DNA from: Rhizobium oryzihabitans
GTDB lineage: Bacteria > Pseudomonadota > Alphaproteobacteria > Rhizobiales > Rhizobiaceae
Direction of reading: 5' to 3'
Assembly (NCBI RefSeq): GCF_010669145.1
Contig: NZ_CP048637.1
Coordinates: 275,369-339,368 of the forward strand
DNA: 64,000 nt
Part shown: piece by piece, positions 16,201 through 24,836 of the stretch
Numbering within the stretch: the first letter of the stretch is position 1
Layout of the letters: every line of letters begins with the position of its first letter
Notes under the pieces: generated by a model
What the model was told of the DNA's origin: nothing
Database searches by the model: none
What the model saw: only the letters and a program-made list of their open reading frames with translations
Position numbers and translations under genes: made by a program

Positions 16201-18385
16201 CGACAACGTCAGCCGCCGGGATCCATGGGGCGCCGAGACGGGCAGTAATATCCGATGGCCGAAGGTCGGCCGGCTGGACATCGGTCAGGGCGCGGACATT
16301 CCGCTCGTAGACCGGATCGCGCTCTGCCGCCGCCTGCGCGGCAATGAGCTTGGTGCGAACCGAGCCGGAGAGATAGGCGTCCGAGGTCTGCCAGGTGCCG
16401 CTGGCCGGATCCTGGAACACCTCGTCGCCGAGCGCATCGATGACGGCAGCGACGTCAAGATGCAGCAGTTCGGCGATATGATCGAGATCGACATGACCAC
16501 GCTCGTTGAGGACGACCGCCAGCGCATCGGCCGCATTGGTGATGACGGGCGACATCGGCGGAGCGATTACACGGGAGCTGAATATTGGACCCGGCTTCGC
16601 CGTATCGGTCTCCAGATCATAGTCCTCGATCGAGGCCACCAGCCAGCAATCGGGATCGTCGCGGAAAGGTGCAAGGTTCGGCTGGCGATGGGTTTCCTTG
16701 ACCTCACCGGTCTCCGGGTCCTCCTGGACCGAGACTGTGGTGTGGTTGATAGGGCCGAAATCTCGGACGAATGCCGACCAGGCAAGGCGCAAACGCACCT
16801 GAAGATCGCGCCAAGGCCGATCTGTCTCCTGCGCCTTCAACATCTCGCGGACGGCATCGCGGATCGGGATCAACTTCGAGATAATCCGGATATGCTTTTC
16901 CGGGATGCCATCGCCGGAGCGGCCCTTGCGCACGGCGATAGGAACGGCCGAACCGTCCAGCAGCTGCATCAGGCCTTTGGCTCGGTCGATGAAGAAGCTC
17001 CCCTCGCGGACCGGGCTGTCTTTCGGTCGGAGATCGACGATCTCGGCGAGTTCGTCCTCCAGATCAATGTCGATCGGGGTCGGCTCGCCGTCATAGAGGC
17101 CGTCCGGGAGAAGATCGATGGCCGCGGTGAGCGCTGTCTCAAGATCGGCGCCGCCATTGCCACGGCATGTGTAGGTCTCGCCGAATGGCCCGGAGGTGAG
17201 GGCATGGGTGCCGAGCACGAAATCCGGATGGCGCGCAAACCAACGGTTCACCCGAATAGCTCCCTCATCGTCGGTGGCCGACTGCACCTCATCCACATCG
17301 AGCCAGGTCTGGTCGCCTTCGGACTCACCAATCTTGCGCTTGCGGAAAAAGAGAATGTCGACGACGACATCCGTGCCGGCGTCACGACGAAAGCTGCCTT
17401 CGGGCAACCGGATCGCCGCGATCAAGTCGGCGGATTTGGCGATATGCACACGGGCGGTCGTGTCGGCCTTGTCCATCGTACCGTGCGAGGTGACGAAGGC
17501 GGCCAGCGCCCCCGGCTTCAACAGGTCGAGCGAGCGGGCGATGAAATAGTCATGCAGCCGCAGGCCGAGCGACCTATATGCCCGGTCGGAACGAACCGTG
17601 CGATCGGAAAAGGGCGGGTTGCCGATGGCGAGATCGTAGATCGGCGCCAGGTCCGTGCGGGCAAGATCGCCTTCGATGATCCGAGACCGCGGCTGCAGCA
17701 GGCGGACGATGCGCGCCGTTACCGGGTCGAGCTCGATCCCGGTGACATAGGCGGTCTCCCGATAGTCTTGAGGCATAAGGGCAGGGAACAGGCCCGTGCC
17801 AATGCCCGGCTCGAGCACCCGGCCGCCGCGCCAACCGAGTCGCTGGATCCCGGACCAAATCGCCCGGATGATGAATTCCGGCGTGAAATGCGCATATTGG
17901 GTGCAGCGCGCGAGCGAGGCATAGTCTGCTTCCGACACCGCGGTCTCGAGCGAAGAACCAAGCGCGTCCCATCCTTCGCGGAAGTCGATCTCGCCCGGTC
18001 GGCGGAACATGCCATTGGCAAGTTCCGAAGCTCCGAAACCGGTGAAGCGGATCAGCTGCGCCTGTTCCTTCGGCGTCGCCGGCCGTTCCTGCTTGGCGAT
18101 GCCGTCGGCGACCAAGATCGCAGCGACATTGGCGCGAGCACGATCCTTCCAGCTGATTCCGAGACCGCGTTCCTCCGTCAGCACGTAGTTCTGGCGCTGG
18201 TCAGTTACGCGCTTCGGCGCTGAAGCCGCCGGCAGTGCCGGGGCAGGGGTCGGCGGCGTGGGATCGGGATCGTCATCATTGGCTGCGACGGAATCGAAAC
18301 CGCCAAACGCGGTGACGCCGAGACCGAGGCCGGACGACAGGGCCGAGTTGCCAAACATGTCGAGGGTGAACGGATCATTGCTCAT
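13274..18385 (-). CDS. Giant N6-adenine methylase / SNF2-like helicase fusion
   Basis: A 1703-residue protein from MSNDPFTLDMFGN, with AAGGAG upstream. The N-terminal methyltransferase domain has GGRVLEPGIGTGLFPAL (SAM motif I) and NPPF at about residue 255. A central linker is followed by a superfamily 2 helicase: Walker A AHAVGAGKTMTMAAA near 890, VVDEAQEFRKLS (motif II) near 1045, and QREGRIVRQGNQ (motif VI) near 1400. A coiled-coil C-terminus follows. Fusions of this type on plasmids and phages resemble the DarB-like antirestriction class; modification or protection of entering DNA is inferred. A heavily indel-damaged second copy begins at 60204. Confidence 0.85.
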   Translation of the reverse strand: MSNDPFTLDMFGNSALSSGLGLGVTAFGGFDSVAANDDDPDPTPPTPAPALPAASAPKRVTDQRQNYVLTEERGLGISWKDRARANVAAILVADGIAKQERPATPKEQAQLIRFTGFGASELANGMFRRPGEIDFREGWDALGSSLETAVSEADYASLARCTQYAHFTPEFIIRAIWSGIQRLGWRGGRVLEPGIGTGLFPALMPQDYRETAYVTGIELDPVTARIVRLLQPRSRIIEGDLARTDLAPIYDLAIGNPPFSDRTVRSDRAYRSLGLRLHDYFIARSLDLLKPGALAAFVTSHGTMDKADTTARVHIAKSADLIAAIRLPEGSFRRDAGTDVVVDILFFRKRKIGESEGDQTWLDVDEVQSATDDEGAIRVNRWFARHPDFVLGTHALTSGPFGETYTCRGNGGADLETALTAAIDLLPDGLYDGEPTPIDIDLEDELAEIVDLRPKDSPVREGSFFIDRAKGLMQLLDGSAVPIAVRKGRSGDGIPEKHIRIISKLIPIRDAVREMLKAQETDRPWRDLQVRLRLAWSAFVRDFGPINHTTVSVQEDPETGEVKETHRQPNLAPFRDDPDCWLVASIEDYDLETDTAKPGPIFSSRVIAPPMSPVITNAADALAVVLNERGHVDLDHIAELLHLDVAAVIDALGDEVFQDPASGTWQTSDAYLSGSVRTKLIAAQAAAERDPVYERNVRALTDVQPADLRPSDITARLGAPWIPAADVVAFVKERMDAEIRIHHMAELGSWTVEARQLGYSAAGTSEWGTSRRHGGELLADALNSRVPQIFDVFKDVDGERRVLNVVDTEAARDKLQRIKQAFQDWVWTDPDRTDRLARDYNDRFNNIAPRKFDGSHLKLPGASGAFVLYGHQKRGIWRIIADGSTYLAHAVGAGKTMTMAAAIMEQRRLGLIAKAMLVVPGHCLAQAAREFLALYPNARILVADETNFTKDKRARFLSRAATATWDAIIITHSAFRFIAVPSAFEQQMIQDELQLYEDLLTKVDSEDRVSRKRLERLKEGLQERLEGLATRKDDLLTISEIGVDQIVVDEAQEFRKLSCATNMSTLKGIDPNGSQRAWDLFVKSRYIETKNPGRALVLASGTPVTNTLGEMFSIQRLLGHEALHERGLHEFDAWASCFGDTTTELEIQPSGKYKPVSRFASFVNVPELIAMFRSFADVVMPDDLRQYVKVPNLSTGRRQILTAKPTALFKTYQQTLDTRIKAIEMREGPAKPGDDILLSVITDGRHAAIDLRFVMPAAGNEDDNKLNLLIRNAHRIWKETGEATYSRPDGKDFDLPGAAQMIFSDLGTINVEKSRGFSAYRFIREELIRLGVPASEIAFMQDYKKTEAKQRLFGDVRAGKVRFLIGSSETMGTGVNAQLRLKALHHLDVPWLPSQIEQREGRIVRQGNQHDEVDIFAYATEGSLDASMWQNNERKARFIAAALSGDTSIRRLEDVGEGAANQFAMAKAIASGDERLMQKAGLEADIARLERLRAAHEDDQYAVRRQMRDAEREIEVSTRRIGEIGEDIVRLRPTAGDAFTMTVLGQDYTERKEAGRALMKEILTLLQLQQEGEVHLATIGGFDLVYEGERIGRGDGYRYQTLLQRTGADYEIELAITVTPLGAISRLEHGLDGFDGDRLQYRRRLGEAERRLASYRSRDGGAFAFAEELAEKRGRLAEIDEELASAARGDTSLDESLNSPVGG

Positions 18386-18477
18386 CAGAAGTGCTCCTTT
18401 TCGGGCGCGCGCCATCGACCACCCGTCGGGGCGGGCAGTTCGAGAAGGCTGGGAAAGATCGACGGAGTGGATGGCCT

Positions 18478-19080
18478 TTAGGCCGCGATGCCGGGCAAAT
18501 GTCGCATGTGAACGGGCAGCTTTGCTGCGATCTCGGTATCAGTGAGATCGTCCAGCGGCTTCAGGATTGACCCGTTCGTGCCACTCCACAGCATGACCGT
18601 GCGCTGACCCCTCATGGCCGACGGAAAGCGATCGCCGGCATAGCCGCGATAGGCGTCCGCGGTGCTGCTCCAGATATGCTCGAGCCGCTCCTCGCGGTTC
18701 ATGGCCCGGACAGGCTGCGTCTCGCGCTCGAAGATCGCCGCCCGCATCGTCTCGACCGAACTCGTATCGGAGAGATCGCAATAGCCGTGGAAGTATCTGG
18801 TCTTCCCGTCGATCCGGAGTGCGTAAAAGACGCTGGTCACCGAGCCAGTCAGAAACTCACGCATCGCGAAGATCGGGCCACGCATCCACAAGGGCGGCAG
18901 GATATTGAGCATGTAGTCGTACAGATACCCGTCGATCTCGAACCATTCGCCGCTGTACAGCGGTCCAGCATCGGTCTGCCACCGATCGGGGCGCTGGTTG
19001 TGACGATCGAAAAGACGGAACATTTGGCCGCGCGTTGCGACGCCTTCGAAGATCTTGCGGATCGGGGCAGAGGTGTTCAT
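18478..19080 (-). CDS. DUF1419 domain-containing protein
   Basis: A 200-residue protein starting MNTSAPIRKIFEGVATRG, with GAAGGAG before the ATG at 19080. GQMFRLFDRHNQRPDRW, YDYMLNILPPLWMRG and the overall length are characteristic of DUF1419, a family seen on rhizobial plasmids and of unknown biochemical function. No signal or membrane segment is evident. It lies in the minus-strand backbone between the TOPRIM gene and the methylase-helicase with about 100-base spacers, in line with co-expression of establishment genes. Confidence 0.8.
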   Translation of the reverse strand: MNTSAPIRKIFEGVATRGQMFRLFDRHNQRPDRWQTDAGPLYSGEWFEIDGYLYDYMLNILPPLWMRGPIFAMREFLTGSVTSVFYALRIDGKTRYFHGYCDLSDTSSVETMRAAIFERETQPVRAMNREERLEHIWSSTADAYRGYAGDRFPSAMRGQRTVMLWSGTNGSILKPLDDLTDTEIAAKLPVHMRHLPGIAA

Positions 19081-19196
19081 AGCTGGCTCCTTCAGGTGTT
19101 CGGGACCCGGCGATGGCCACTCCATCACCTTCTTTCAGTCCCTCAAGACACCTTCCGGAACGCCGGCTTGCCCGTCGGCCGGGTCAAGGGCCGGCT

Positions 19197-20165
19197 TTAG
19201 CCGGGCGCAGCCTTCCTTGATGCGGTCGATGGCGATGCGGCACGCCTCTTTCTATTCTCATTCTCCGATCCTTCTCTTCTTCTCTCTTTCAGGACCTCGT
19301 TCCAATCCTCCAGCGGCGGCCGCAGGCGAACCGATCGGCGGTCATGCTGTGCGGCCAAGGCCTGCAGGCGCTCAGCGAAGGCATCGCCCTGGTGGTTGGC
19401 ATCGGTTGCACAGACGATTAGGGTGTCCGAACGGCCGAGAAGCTCGACCAGGGCCGCCTCGGTCCTTGGCGACCAGCCGCCACCGGTACTGAGATAGAGG
19501 CTGCCACCCTGCAGGTCTTCGATCGCAGCGAGGCTCATCGCATCAATTGCGGCCTCGGTCACGCAAAGACGAAGAGCATCCGCTTCACCCAACCGAAAGA
19601 GGATCTTGTTGCCGCCTGTCGAAAATCCGCGCCAGTCGGGCCCGCGTTCCTCCCAGCCAACGACCGCACCGGAATTATCCCGGTGTGCCGCCCACATGCT
19701 GCCATACGGCCCCTCCCGCAGGCTGCCCTGACTGATGGCGGCGCGCATGATCGAAGCCGGGATCGCCCTCGTCGAGCAAAGATAACGCCAGGCTCCGGAA
19801 CCCGTGCCTGGGATGCGGCGCGCCTTCCAACGGGTAGTCAGGTCGACGGGCTCGGCGTTGGTCGGGGTCTTTTTCCAGACCACAGGCGCCACCTGATAGC
19901 CGATCAATTCGCCAGCGCTATCGACGGCGTCTGGAAATGACAGATGCTCGAGCAGGGCGACGAGGGTGAACACGTCACCCTTGTCCTCGCTCAGCGGATC
20001 GAACCACCCGCGGCCGTCACGCGTAACGATGACGATCTCCGATCCTCTGCGGAACTTCACCGCCCGCCGTGTGCTTTCCTTGATATCGAGTGCGAAGCCA
20101 GCCCGTTCGAGGACGGCGGCGCAGCTGACGGCCTCGCGGATCCTCTCGATTTCTTCTCTCTTCAT
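19197..20165 (-). CDS. DUF3991/TOPRIM domain protein (primase-like)
   Basis: A 322-residue protein with an N-terminal region related to the primase zinc-binding/RNA-polymerase-like part (FRRGSEIVIVTRDGRGWFDP, KGDVFTLVALLEHL). DUF3991 follows (about 105-175, YLCSTRAIPASIM), then a TOPRIM fold (about 205-290: VTEAAIDAMSLAAIE carries the catalytic Glu; DTLIVCATDANHQGD is the second acidic motif). The C-terminus is Arg-rich. Such proteins are thought to act on single-stranded DNA, for example in primer synthesis on an incoming plasmid strand. The start has no striking Shine-Dalgarno. A perfect 14-bp palindrome (20274-20287) lies about 110 bases upstream. Confidence 0.8.
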   Translation of the reverse strand: MKREEIERIREAVSCAAVLERAGFALDIKESTRRAVKFRRGSEIVIVTRDGRGWFDPLSEDKGDVFTLVALLEHLSFPDAVDSAGELIGYQVAPVVWKKTPTNAEPVDLTTRWKARRIPGTGSGAWRYLCSTRAIPASIMRAAISQGSLREGPYGSMWAAHRDNSGAVVGWEERGPDWRGFSTGGNKILFRLGEADALRLCVTEAAIDAMSLAAIEDLQGGSLYLSTGGGWSPRTEAALVELLGRSDTLIVCATDANHQGDAFAERLQALAAQHDRRSVRLRPPLEDWNEVLKERRREGSENENRKRRAASPSTASRKAAPG

Positions 20166-20273
20166 AATTTTCCCGATCGCCTGCGATCGCTCCTCAATTT
20201 ATCTCCCCGCAAACCGGCGGGACATTTCCCGGCCGCCGCGAAGAGCAGAGGGGGCAAGGGCGCGGGGATCAAG

Positions 20274-20287
20274 GTGCAAATTTGCAC
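20274..20287. promoter_or_regulatory. 14-bp perfect palindrome, candidate operator
   Basis: GTGCAAATTTGCAC is fully palindromic and AT-centred within GC-rich sequence. It lies between the TOPRIM gene start (20165) and the small gene ending at 20355. Position and symmetry suggest a dimeric repressor site; no regulator can be assigned. Confidence 0.4.
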
Positions 20288-20354
20288 TGCCCGCGGCGAA
20301 GCTTCCCTTGCCGCCGACAGGTCGCCAGCGGCATCCGGAACGGCAATTGCCGGC

Positions 20355-20531
20355 TCAATGAGCCGGCCAGGGATTGAACTCGTGCACGATGTCGAGGTCG
20401 TCGCCCGCGTCGATCTCGTCGGAGGGCAGGACGCCGTATTCGCCGTCGATTTCGAAGACGGTGACCGGGACCATGAGGTCGCGGCAAAGCTGGAAGGCGT
20501 GGGAGTGTGCCAGGGCAAGATCGTGAGACAT
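20355..20531 (-). CDS. Small hypothetical protein (58 aa)
   Basis: A 58-residue acidic protein starting MSHDLALAHSHAFQLCRD, with DLMVPVTVFEIDGEYGVLP and a DIVHEFNPW tail. GGAG occurs upstream of the ATG at 20531. It looks like a compact beta-containing protein. It is the first gene of the minus-strand backbone series running towards the TOPRIM and DUF1419 genes. I do not recognise a family. Confidence 0.55.
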   Translation of the reverse strand: MSHDLALAHSHAFQLCRDLMVPVTVFEIDGEYGVLPSDEIDAGDDLDIVHEFNPWPAH

Positions 20532-21012
20532 GTGAAAGGCTCCATTTGGGAGCGGGCCAATTCCCGCTCGATGGCTCCTCAAAAGGCACGGGGACGGGCG
20601 CGATCACCGCGATGGCGCAGCCCTGAGCGGCCGCAGCTTGCTAGCGGACCCCTTGCGGGTTGATCGTGGAAGATCCGGACCTGGGCCAGGACGCCATCGA
20701 TGGAGAGCGGGATTGGACCGCTTCCGAGTGCTGCCGCCCGACCGCAGCGATTTTGCTCGGACCTTCAGCCGGTGATGCCAGGTATGGTGGTACGAGAGAA
20801 GCACGGAATGCCGGTCAGAATGTTTCCGGAGAAGACATTCGCGCATCATTCCGGGAAATCACCAAGCCGAGGACGATCCGGCTTGGCTTCACAAACGCAG
20901 CATCCGGTATCTTCCGACACGGACCCTCTTGTTCGGGCGACATCAGAGAAACATAAATGCCAGCTCGCGGCGCCTGACCTTGAAAGAAGCCATCGCGAAC
21001 TGGATCACTACC
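20532..21012. other. No gene seen; boundary of backbone and inserted DNA
   Basis: About 480 bases without a supported gene. The part up to about 20650 is leader of the small minus-strand gene. The remainder has short overlapping frames without ribosome binding sites. It marks the transition from the plasmid backbone to the IS-associated segment beginning with a truncated ABC ATPase gene. Confidence 0.4.
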
Positions 21013-21538
21013 TTAGTGCTTGAGGACGCGGGCGAGGAACGAGCGCGCGCGATCATTCTGCGGACTGTCAAAGAACACATCCGGCTTGGCGATTTCCAGG
21101 ATCGAACCCTGATCGATATAGACGACCCGATCCGCAACCTCGCGCGCGAAGCCCATCTCATGGGTCACGATCATCATGGTCATGCCTTCGGCTGCCAGTT
21201 CCCGCATGACGTCGAGAACTTCGCCAACCATTTCCGGATCAAGCGCGCTGGTCGGCTCGTCGAAAAGCATCAGATGCGGTTCCATAGCGAGAGACCGGGC
21301 AATGGCCACTCGCTGCTGCTGGCCTCCGGACAGCTGACCAGGAAATTTGTGCGCATGATCAAGCAGGCCTACCCGGCCGAGCAGCTTGATAGCAGCGGCT
21401 TCCGCCTCGACCTTCGACTTCTTGCGCACACGCATCGGTGCGATCGTAATGTTTTCCAGGACAGTCTTGTGGGGAAACAGGTTGAACTGCTGGAAAACCA
21501 TTCCTACACCCTTGCGGATTTCTGCCAACTCGCTCTCG
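21013..21538 (-). pseudogene. Polar amino acid ABC transporter ATPase, 5'-truncated by IS
   Basis: The C-terminal two thirds of a GlnQ/HisP-type ATPase. [12 protein letters not shown] (Q-loop), [16 protein letters not shown] (signature), [14 protein letters not shown] (Walker B) and [15 protein letters not shown] (H-loop) are present, and it ends FLARVLKH. The N-terminal part with Walker A is missing: the gene is cut at 21538, where the IS6-family inverted repeat begins. A GTG inside the IS end could start a fragment, but without Walker A it cannot hydrolyse ATP. No permease or binding-protein genes accompany it, so it is an insertion-generated remnant. Confidence 0.85.
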
Positions 21539-22344
21539 GGCGTTGTCACGTTGTTCGTGGCTTAACGGTTGACGGATAACCGGACGTGATGAGCACGCCG
21601 ACCATCAGCTACAAGAACCACCGTTTCCCACCGCATATCATCGCCCATGCCGTCTGGCTGTATTTCCGGTTCCCGTTAAGCCTGCGGCTGGTGGAAGAAA
21701 TGCTGCTGGAGCGCGGCATCGTCGTGTCCTACGAAACGATCCGGCGCTGGGGCCGGAAATTCGGTGCGGCCTACGCAAAGCGACTGCGCAGAAAGACGCC
21801 GTCGCGAGAGGATATCTGGCATCTGGACGAAGTGGTCGTAACGATCGGCGGGCGAAAGCATTGGCTTTGGCGAGCCGTCGACCAGGACGGATATGTTCTC
21901 GACGAGATCGTGCAGACCCGTCGAGACACCAAGGCTGCCAAGCGATTGCTGATCAGGCTGCTGAAGAAGCAAGCCCTCGCGCCAAAGAGGATTGTCACCG
22001 ATAAACTGCGTTCATACGGGGCGGCAAAGCGAGATGTGATGCCGGCCATTGAACATAGATCACACAAGGGCCTTAGCAACCGTGCGGAAAATTCCCATCT
22101 GCCGCTGCGAAAACGAGAACGAGTGATGCAGGGCTTCCGATCCGTCGGCAGTCTGCAACAATTTGTCCCCGTGTTTTCAGCGGTTAGAAATCATTTCGTC
22201 CCGTCGCATCAAAAACACTCCGCCCTCGCCACCCACATTCATCGGATCCGCGCCATGGCGCACTGGAAGGCCGTGACCGGCGCAACTGCCTGAGTTTAAC
22301 TGAAAGTGCTTCGTCCGGCCTCAGTCGAACAACGTGACAACGCC
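21539..22344 (+). mobile_element. IS6-family insertion sequence, copy 1
   Basis: An 806-bp element with 19-bp terminal inverted repeats (GGCGTTGTCACGTTGTTCG at 21539-21557; its complement at 22326-22344) around one transposase gene. Flanking octamers (CGCTCTCG, GCGAACCC) do not match, so no target duplication remains. That is expected if the flanks were rearranged by recombination or cointegration with copy 2 (26062-26867), which is in the opposite orientation. Confidence 0.9.
21589..22293 (+). CDS. IS6-family transposase (copy 1)
   Basis: A 234-residue DDE transposase. The N-terminal helix-turn-helix has the IS6-type MLLERGIVVSYETIRRW. The catalytic domain has DIWHLDEVVVTIGG (first Asp), IVTDKLRSYGAA (second Asp) and NRAENSHLPLRKRERVMQGF (Glu). 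Length and motifs are those of the IS6/IS26 family, which moves by cointegrate formation. It differs from copy 2 at only a few residues (A/G, S/N, P/L), so the two copies are recent relatives. A GTG directly upstream is an alternative start. Confidence 0.9.
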   Translation: MSTPTISYKNHRFPPHIIAHAVWLYFRFPLSLRLVEEMLLERGIVVSYETIRRWGRKFGAAYAKRLRRKTPSREDIWHLDEVVVTIGGRKHWLWRAVDQDGYVLDEIVQTRRDTKAAKRLLIRLLKKQALAPKRIVTDKLRSYGAAKRDVMPAIEHRSHKGLSNRAENSHLPLRKRERVMQGFRSVGSLQQFVPVFSAVRNHFVPSHQKHSALATHIHRIRAMAHWKAVTGATA

Positions 22345-22582
22345 GCGAACCCTTATCGGAAACGCGGGAGGCGTAAGGGTCTTCATCGACAGTTCGCAGT
22401 ACGAACGCGACAGCATGGTAGAGACGAGGGGTGCGTCCGCTGACAGCAGGCTCAATACCCCGGAGCGAAGTGCCGCCAGCGAGAATAGATTTGCAAACTC
22501 TCGACTCCCGCGGCGAAAAAAAGCTGCGGTTCTCACAGTTCATCGGCCTCACATTCCACTATTGAGCGACACGTGTGCCTGT

Positions 22583-23440
22583 CTATAGATATCGACCGAG
22601 AAAACTGCGGATGATCTGGGCTATCTCGCTCGCGTGGGTTTCGAGCGCGAAATGGCCGGTGTCGAGCAGATGCACATGTGCATTTGGAAGGTCGCGTTTG
22701 TAGGCTTCAGCTCCGGCTGGAATGAAGGCTGGATCGTGACGACCCCAGACCGCGAGGAATGGCGGTTGGCTCGTGCGGAAATACTCTTGAAATTCAGGAT
22801 ACCGCTCTAGATTTGTCCGATAATCCAAAACGAGATCGAGTTGGATTTCCGCAGCACCCGGCCGCGCCATTAACGCGATATCGAGCATGTAACCATCAGG
22901 GCCGAGTCGTTGAGGATCGGCACCCGTACGATACTGCCAGTTCTCGATCACATCCGGCGACAGCGTTTCACGGCACGCCTCTCGTGTCTGCGGCGTGGGG
23001 TCACGCCAGTAGTTCTGCCAAGCGTCCCACTGGTCAGAGAAGCCATCGAGATAAGCATTGCCGTTTTGGCTGATGATCGCCGTTACCCGCTCCGGATGTG
23101 CCGCCGCAAGCCGATAACCAACCGGCGCACCGTAGTCAAAAACGTAAAGTGCATATTGATCAAGCGACAGGGCCTGCGTAAAGTCGTCGATGACTTTTGC
23201 CAGATTGTCAAACGTATATTCGAAACGTCCGCGCTCTGGAGCCTGCGTGTATCCAAATCCCGGCAAGTCTGGCGCTATCACACGAAATTTTTCGGCGAGA
23301 AGCGGGATGAGGTCCCGGAACATGTGGCTCGACGTCGGAAAACCGTGAAGCAGAAGCAGAACCGGAGCATTTCTTGCGCCGGCCTCCCGATAGAACACCT
23401 TCACTTCACCGACCTGCTGTGTTTTATAACTTACTGTCAT
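22583..23440 (-). CDS. Alpha/beta hydrolase, haloalkane dehalogenase/epoxide hydrolase-like
   Basis: A 285-residue protein starting MTVSYKTQQVGEVKVFYRE, with AGGAGA before the ATG at 23440. LLLHGFPTSSHMFRDLIP supplies the oxyanion-hole HGFP. VFDYGAPVGYRLA places an Asp at the nucleophile elbow, VWGRHDPAFIP gives the acidic residue and TGHFALETH the catalytic His. An Asp nucleophile fits haloalkane dehalogenase or epoxide hydrolase chemistry rather than an esterase. There is no signal peptide, so it is cytoplasmic. It is divergent from the LysR gene at 23875, which probably regulates it. The open frame extends 90 codons upstream (from 23713), but that part lacks a ribosome binding site. Confidence 0.8.
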   Translation of the reverse strand: MTVSYKTQQVGEVKVFYREAGARNAPVLLLLHGFPTSSHMFRDLIPLLAEKFRVIAPDLPGFGYTQAPERGRFEYTFDNLAKVIDDFTQALSLDQYALYVFDYGAPVGYRLAAAHPERVTAIISQNGNAYLDGFSDQWDAWQNYWRDPTPQTREACRETLSPDVIENWQYRTGADPQRLGPDGYMLDIALMARPGAAEIQLDLVLDYRTNLERYPEFQEYFRTSQPPFLAVWGRHDPAFIPAGAEAYKRDLPNAHVHLLDTGHFALETHASEIAQIIRSFLGRYL

Positions 23441-23874
23441 GAGATTCTCCTGATTGGCAAGATGTCTGCGCCAGTTGCTCGCGCAGTTAGCATTCTCAGC
23501 TTCCAGCTCTGCAAGCCGCTTCCGGATCGGGCGTAAGCCATCTTCAAGTTGCTCCTGCGTGTAGCGGGGCATGATGTGCTGAGGGCAATTCCAGTCAAAG
23601 TTTTGCAATCGAAGCCGCACGACACGCTCAGCCCGACCCATCGTTCCCTCAAGAACCGATGCCGTGGAAATTTTCGCACATGGATGCGACACCAAGTTGC
23701 TGTTGCACCTCACGACCCGCAGGCGTTACCGCTATATCCAGAAATCCATAAGTATTACTGTCTCCCAACGCCTAACGTTTGGCATGGCACCGTCACAGCT
23801 AAACATAATCCTTCGTACAGCGATGCATAATTAGCGGATTTCGGATAACATCTGATCGAAAAGTGAGGAGATCC
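23441..23874. other. Divergent intergenic region of hydrolase and LysR
   Basis: This 434-base region holds the promoters of the two divergent genes. On the minus strand an open frame (23713-23441) reads in phase into the hydrolase and contains a coiled-coil-like peptide (QLEDGLRPIRKRLAELEAEN), perhaps a remnant of another gene. No independent gene is supported. Confidence 0.4.
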
Positions 23875-24780
23875 ATGGATCGTCTGGAGGCAATGTCGTT
23901 ATTGATCGACACGCTGGATGAGGGCAGCTTTTCGGCTGCCGCGAAAAAGCGCGGCGTGCCGGTGGCAACACTCACCCGAAAGATTGGACAACTCGAACAG
24001 CACTTGGGTGCCGCCCTTCTGGTTCGATCGACCCGTAAGTTGTCGCTGACTGACGCCGGACAGCGATACCTCGCAGGCGCACGCCAAATCATAACGCAAG
24101 TGGCGGAAGTGGAGCGAGAGGCAGCAGGTGAATTCCGCGAGCCGACCGGACGGCTGGTTGTTAGCGCACCGAGAATGTTTGGTCGCCTCCACGTATTGCC
24201 AATCGTCAAGGACTTCCTGACCCTTCACGAGGGGATTTCTGTCGATCTGCAACTCAACGACGGCAATGTCAATCTTGCGGCGGGTGCCGCGGACATCGCG
24301 GTACGGATCGGGGCGTTAGCTGACACTAGCCTGATTGGTACTCGGCTGGGCAGCATGCGGACGGTGGTCGTTGCCAGTCCAGCACTTCTTGATCGTCACA
24401 GAGAAGTTCAACACCCAGATGATCTGAAATTTCTACCCTCCATAAAGCTCACATTACCAACGCCAGCCGACGCCCCAGAGCCACAGAAAACCAAAATCTA
24501 CTGGCCTGAAGGGCAAATCCGGTTGCTCGTCCCAAGCACGGAAGCGGCGATCGATGCGGCTGAGGCAGAGTTGGGATTTGTCCGGCTCCTGCACTATCAA
24601 GCGGCAGAAGCACTTGTTGCCGGCCGGTTGCGTCTGCTGCTAGCATCATTCGAAGGAGAGCCTGCCCCGGTTCACATTCTACATGCGGCTCTACCACAAT
24701 TGCCTCAAAAAACCCGACGCTTCCTGGATTTCGCAAGCAGCAGACTGCGTGCAACTCTGATTGCTGTTGGAAAGGCCTGA
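23875..24780 (+). CDS. LysR-family transcriptional regulator
   Basis: A 301-residue LysR-type regulator. The start MDRLEAMSLLIDTLDEGS has GAGGAG just upstream. The winged helix-turn-helix (about residues 1-60) contains FSAAAKKRGVPVATLTRKIGQLE. The effector-binding periplasmic-binding-protein-like domain spans about 90-295. It is of the subgroup with an N-terminal MDRLE start that often controls adjacent oxidoreductase or hydrolase genes. It is divergent from the alpha/beta hydrolase gene, the most likely target. Confidence 0.9.
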   Translation: MDRLEAMSLLIDTLDEGSFSAAAKKRGVPVATLTRKIGQLEQHLGAALLVRSTRKLSLTDAGQRYLAGARQIITQVAEVEREAAGEFREPTGRLVVSAPRMFGRLHVLPIVKDFLTLHEGISVDLQLNDGNVNLAAGAADIAVRIGALADTSLIGTRLGSMRTVVVASPALLDRHREVQHPDDLKFLPSIKLTLPTPADAPEPQKTKIYWPEGQIRLLVPSTEAAIDAAEAELGFVRLLHYQAAEALVAGRLRLLLASFEGEPAPVHILHAALPQLPQKTRRFLDFASSRLRATLIAVGKA

Positions 24781-24836
24781 CTAAACCTTCCCCGTAAATC
24801 GTTGGGACGAGTCAATTTGTTGCGCTGTGTGGGGTT

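Noticed and set aside
15470..18223. Very long plus-strand frame (917 codons) opposite the methylase-helicase
   Set aside because: It mirrors codon-position bias of the real gene on the other strand, has no recognisable domain and no ribosome binding site.
23441..23713. N-terminal extension of the alpha/beta hydrolase
   Set aside because: The ATG at 23440 has a good ribosome binding site and gives the normal family length; the extension resembles no hydrolase domain.
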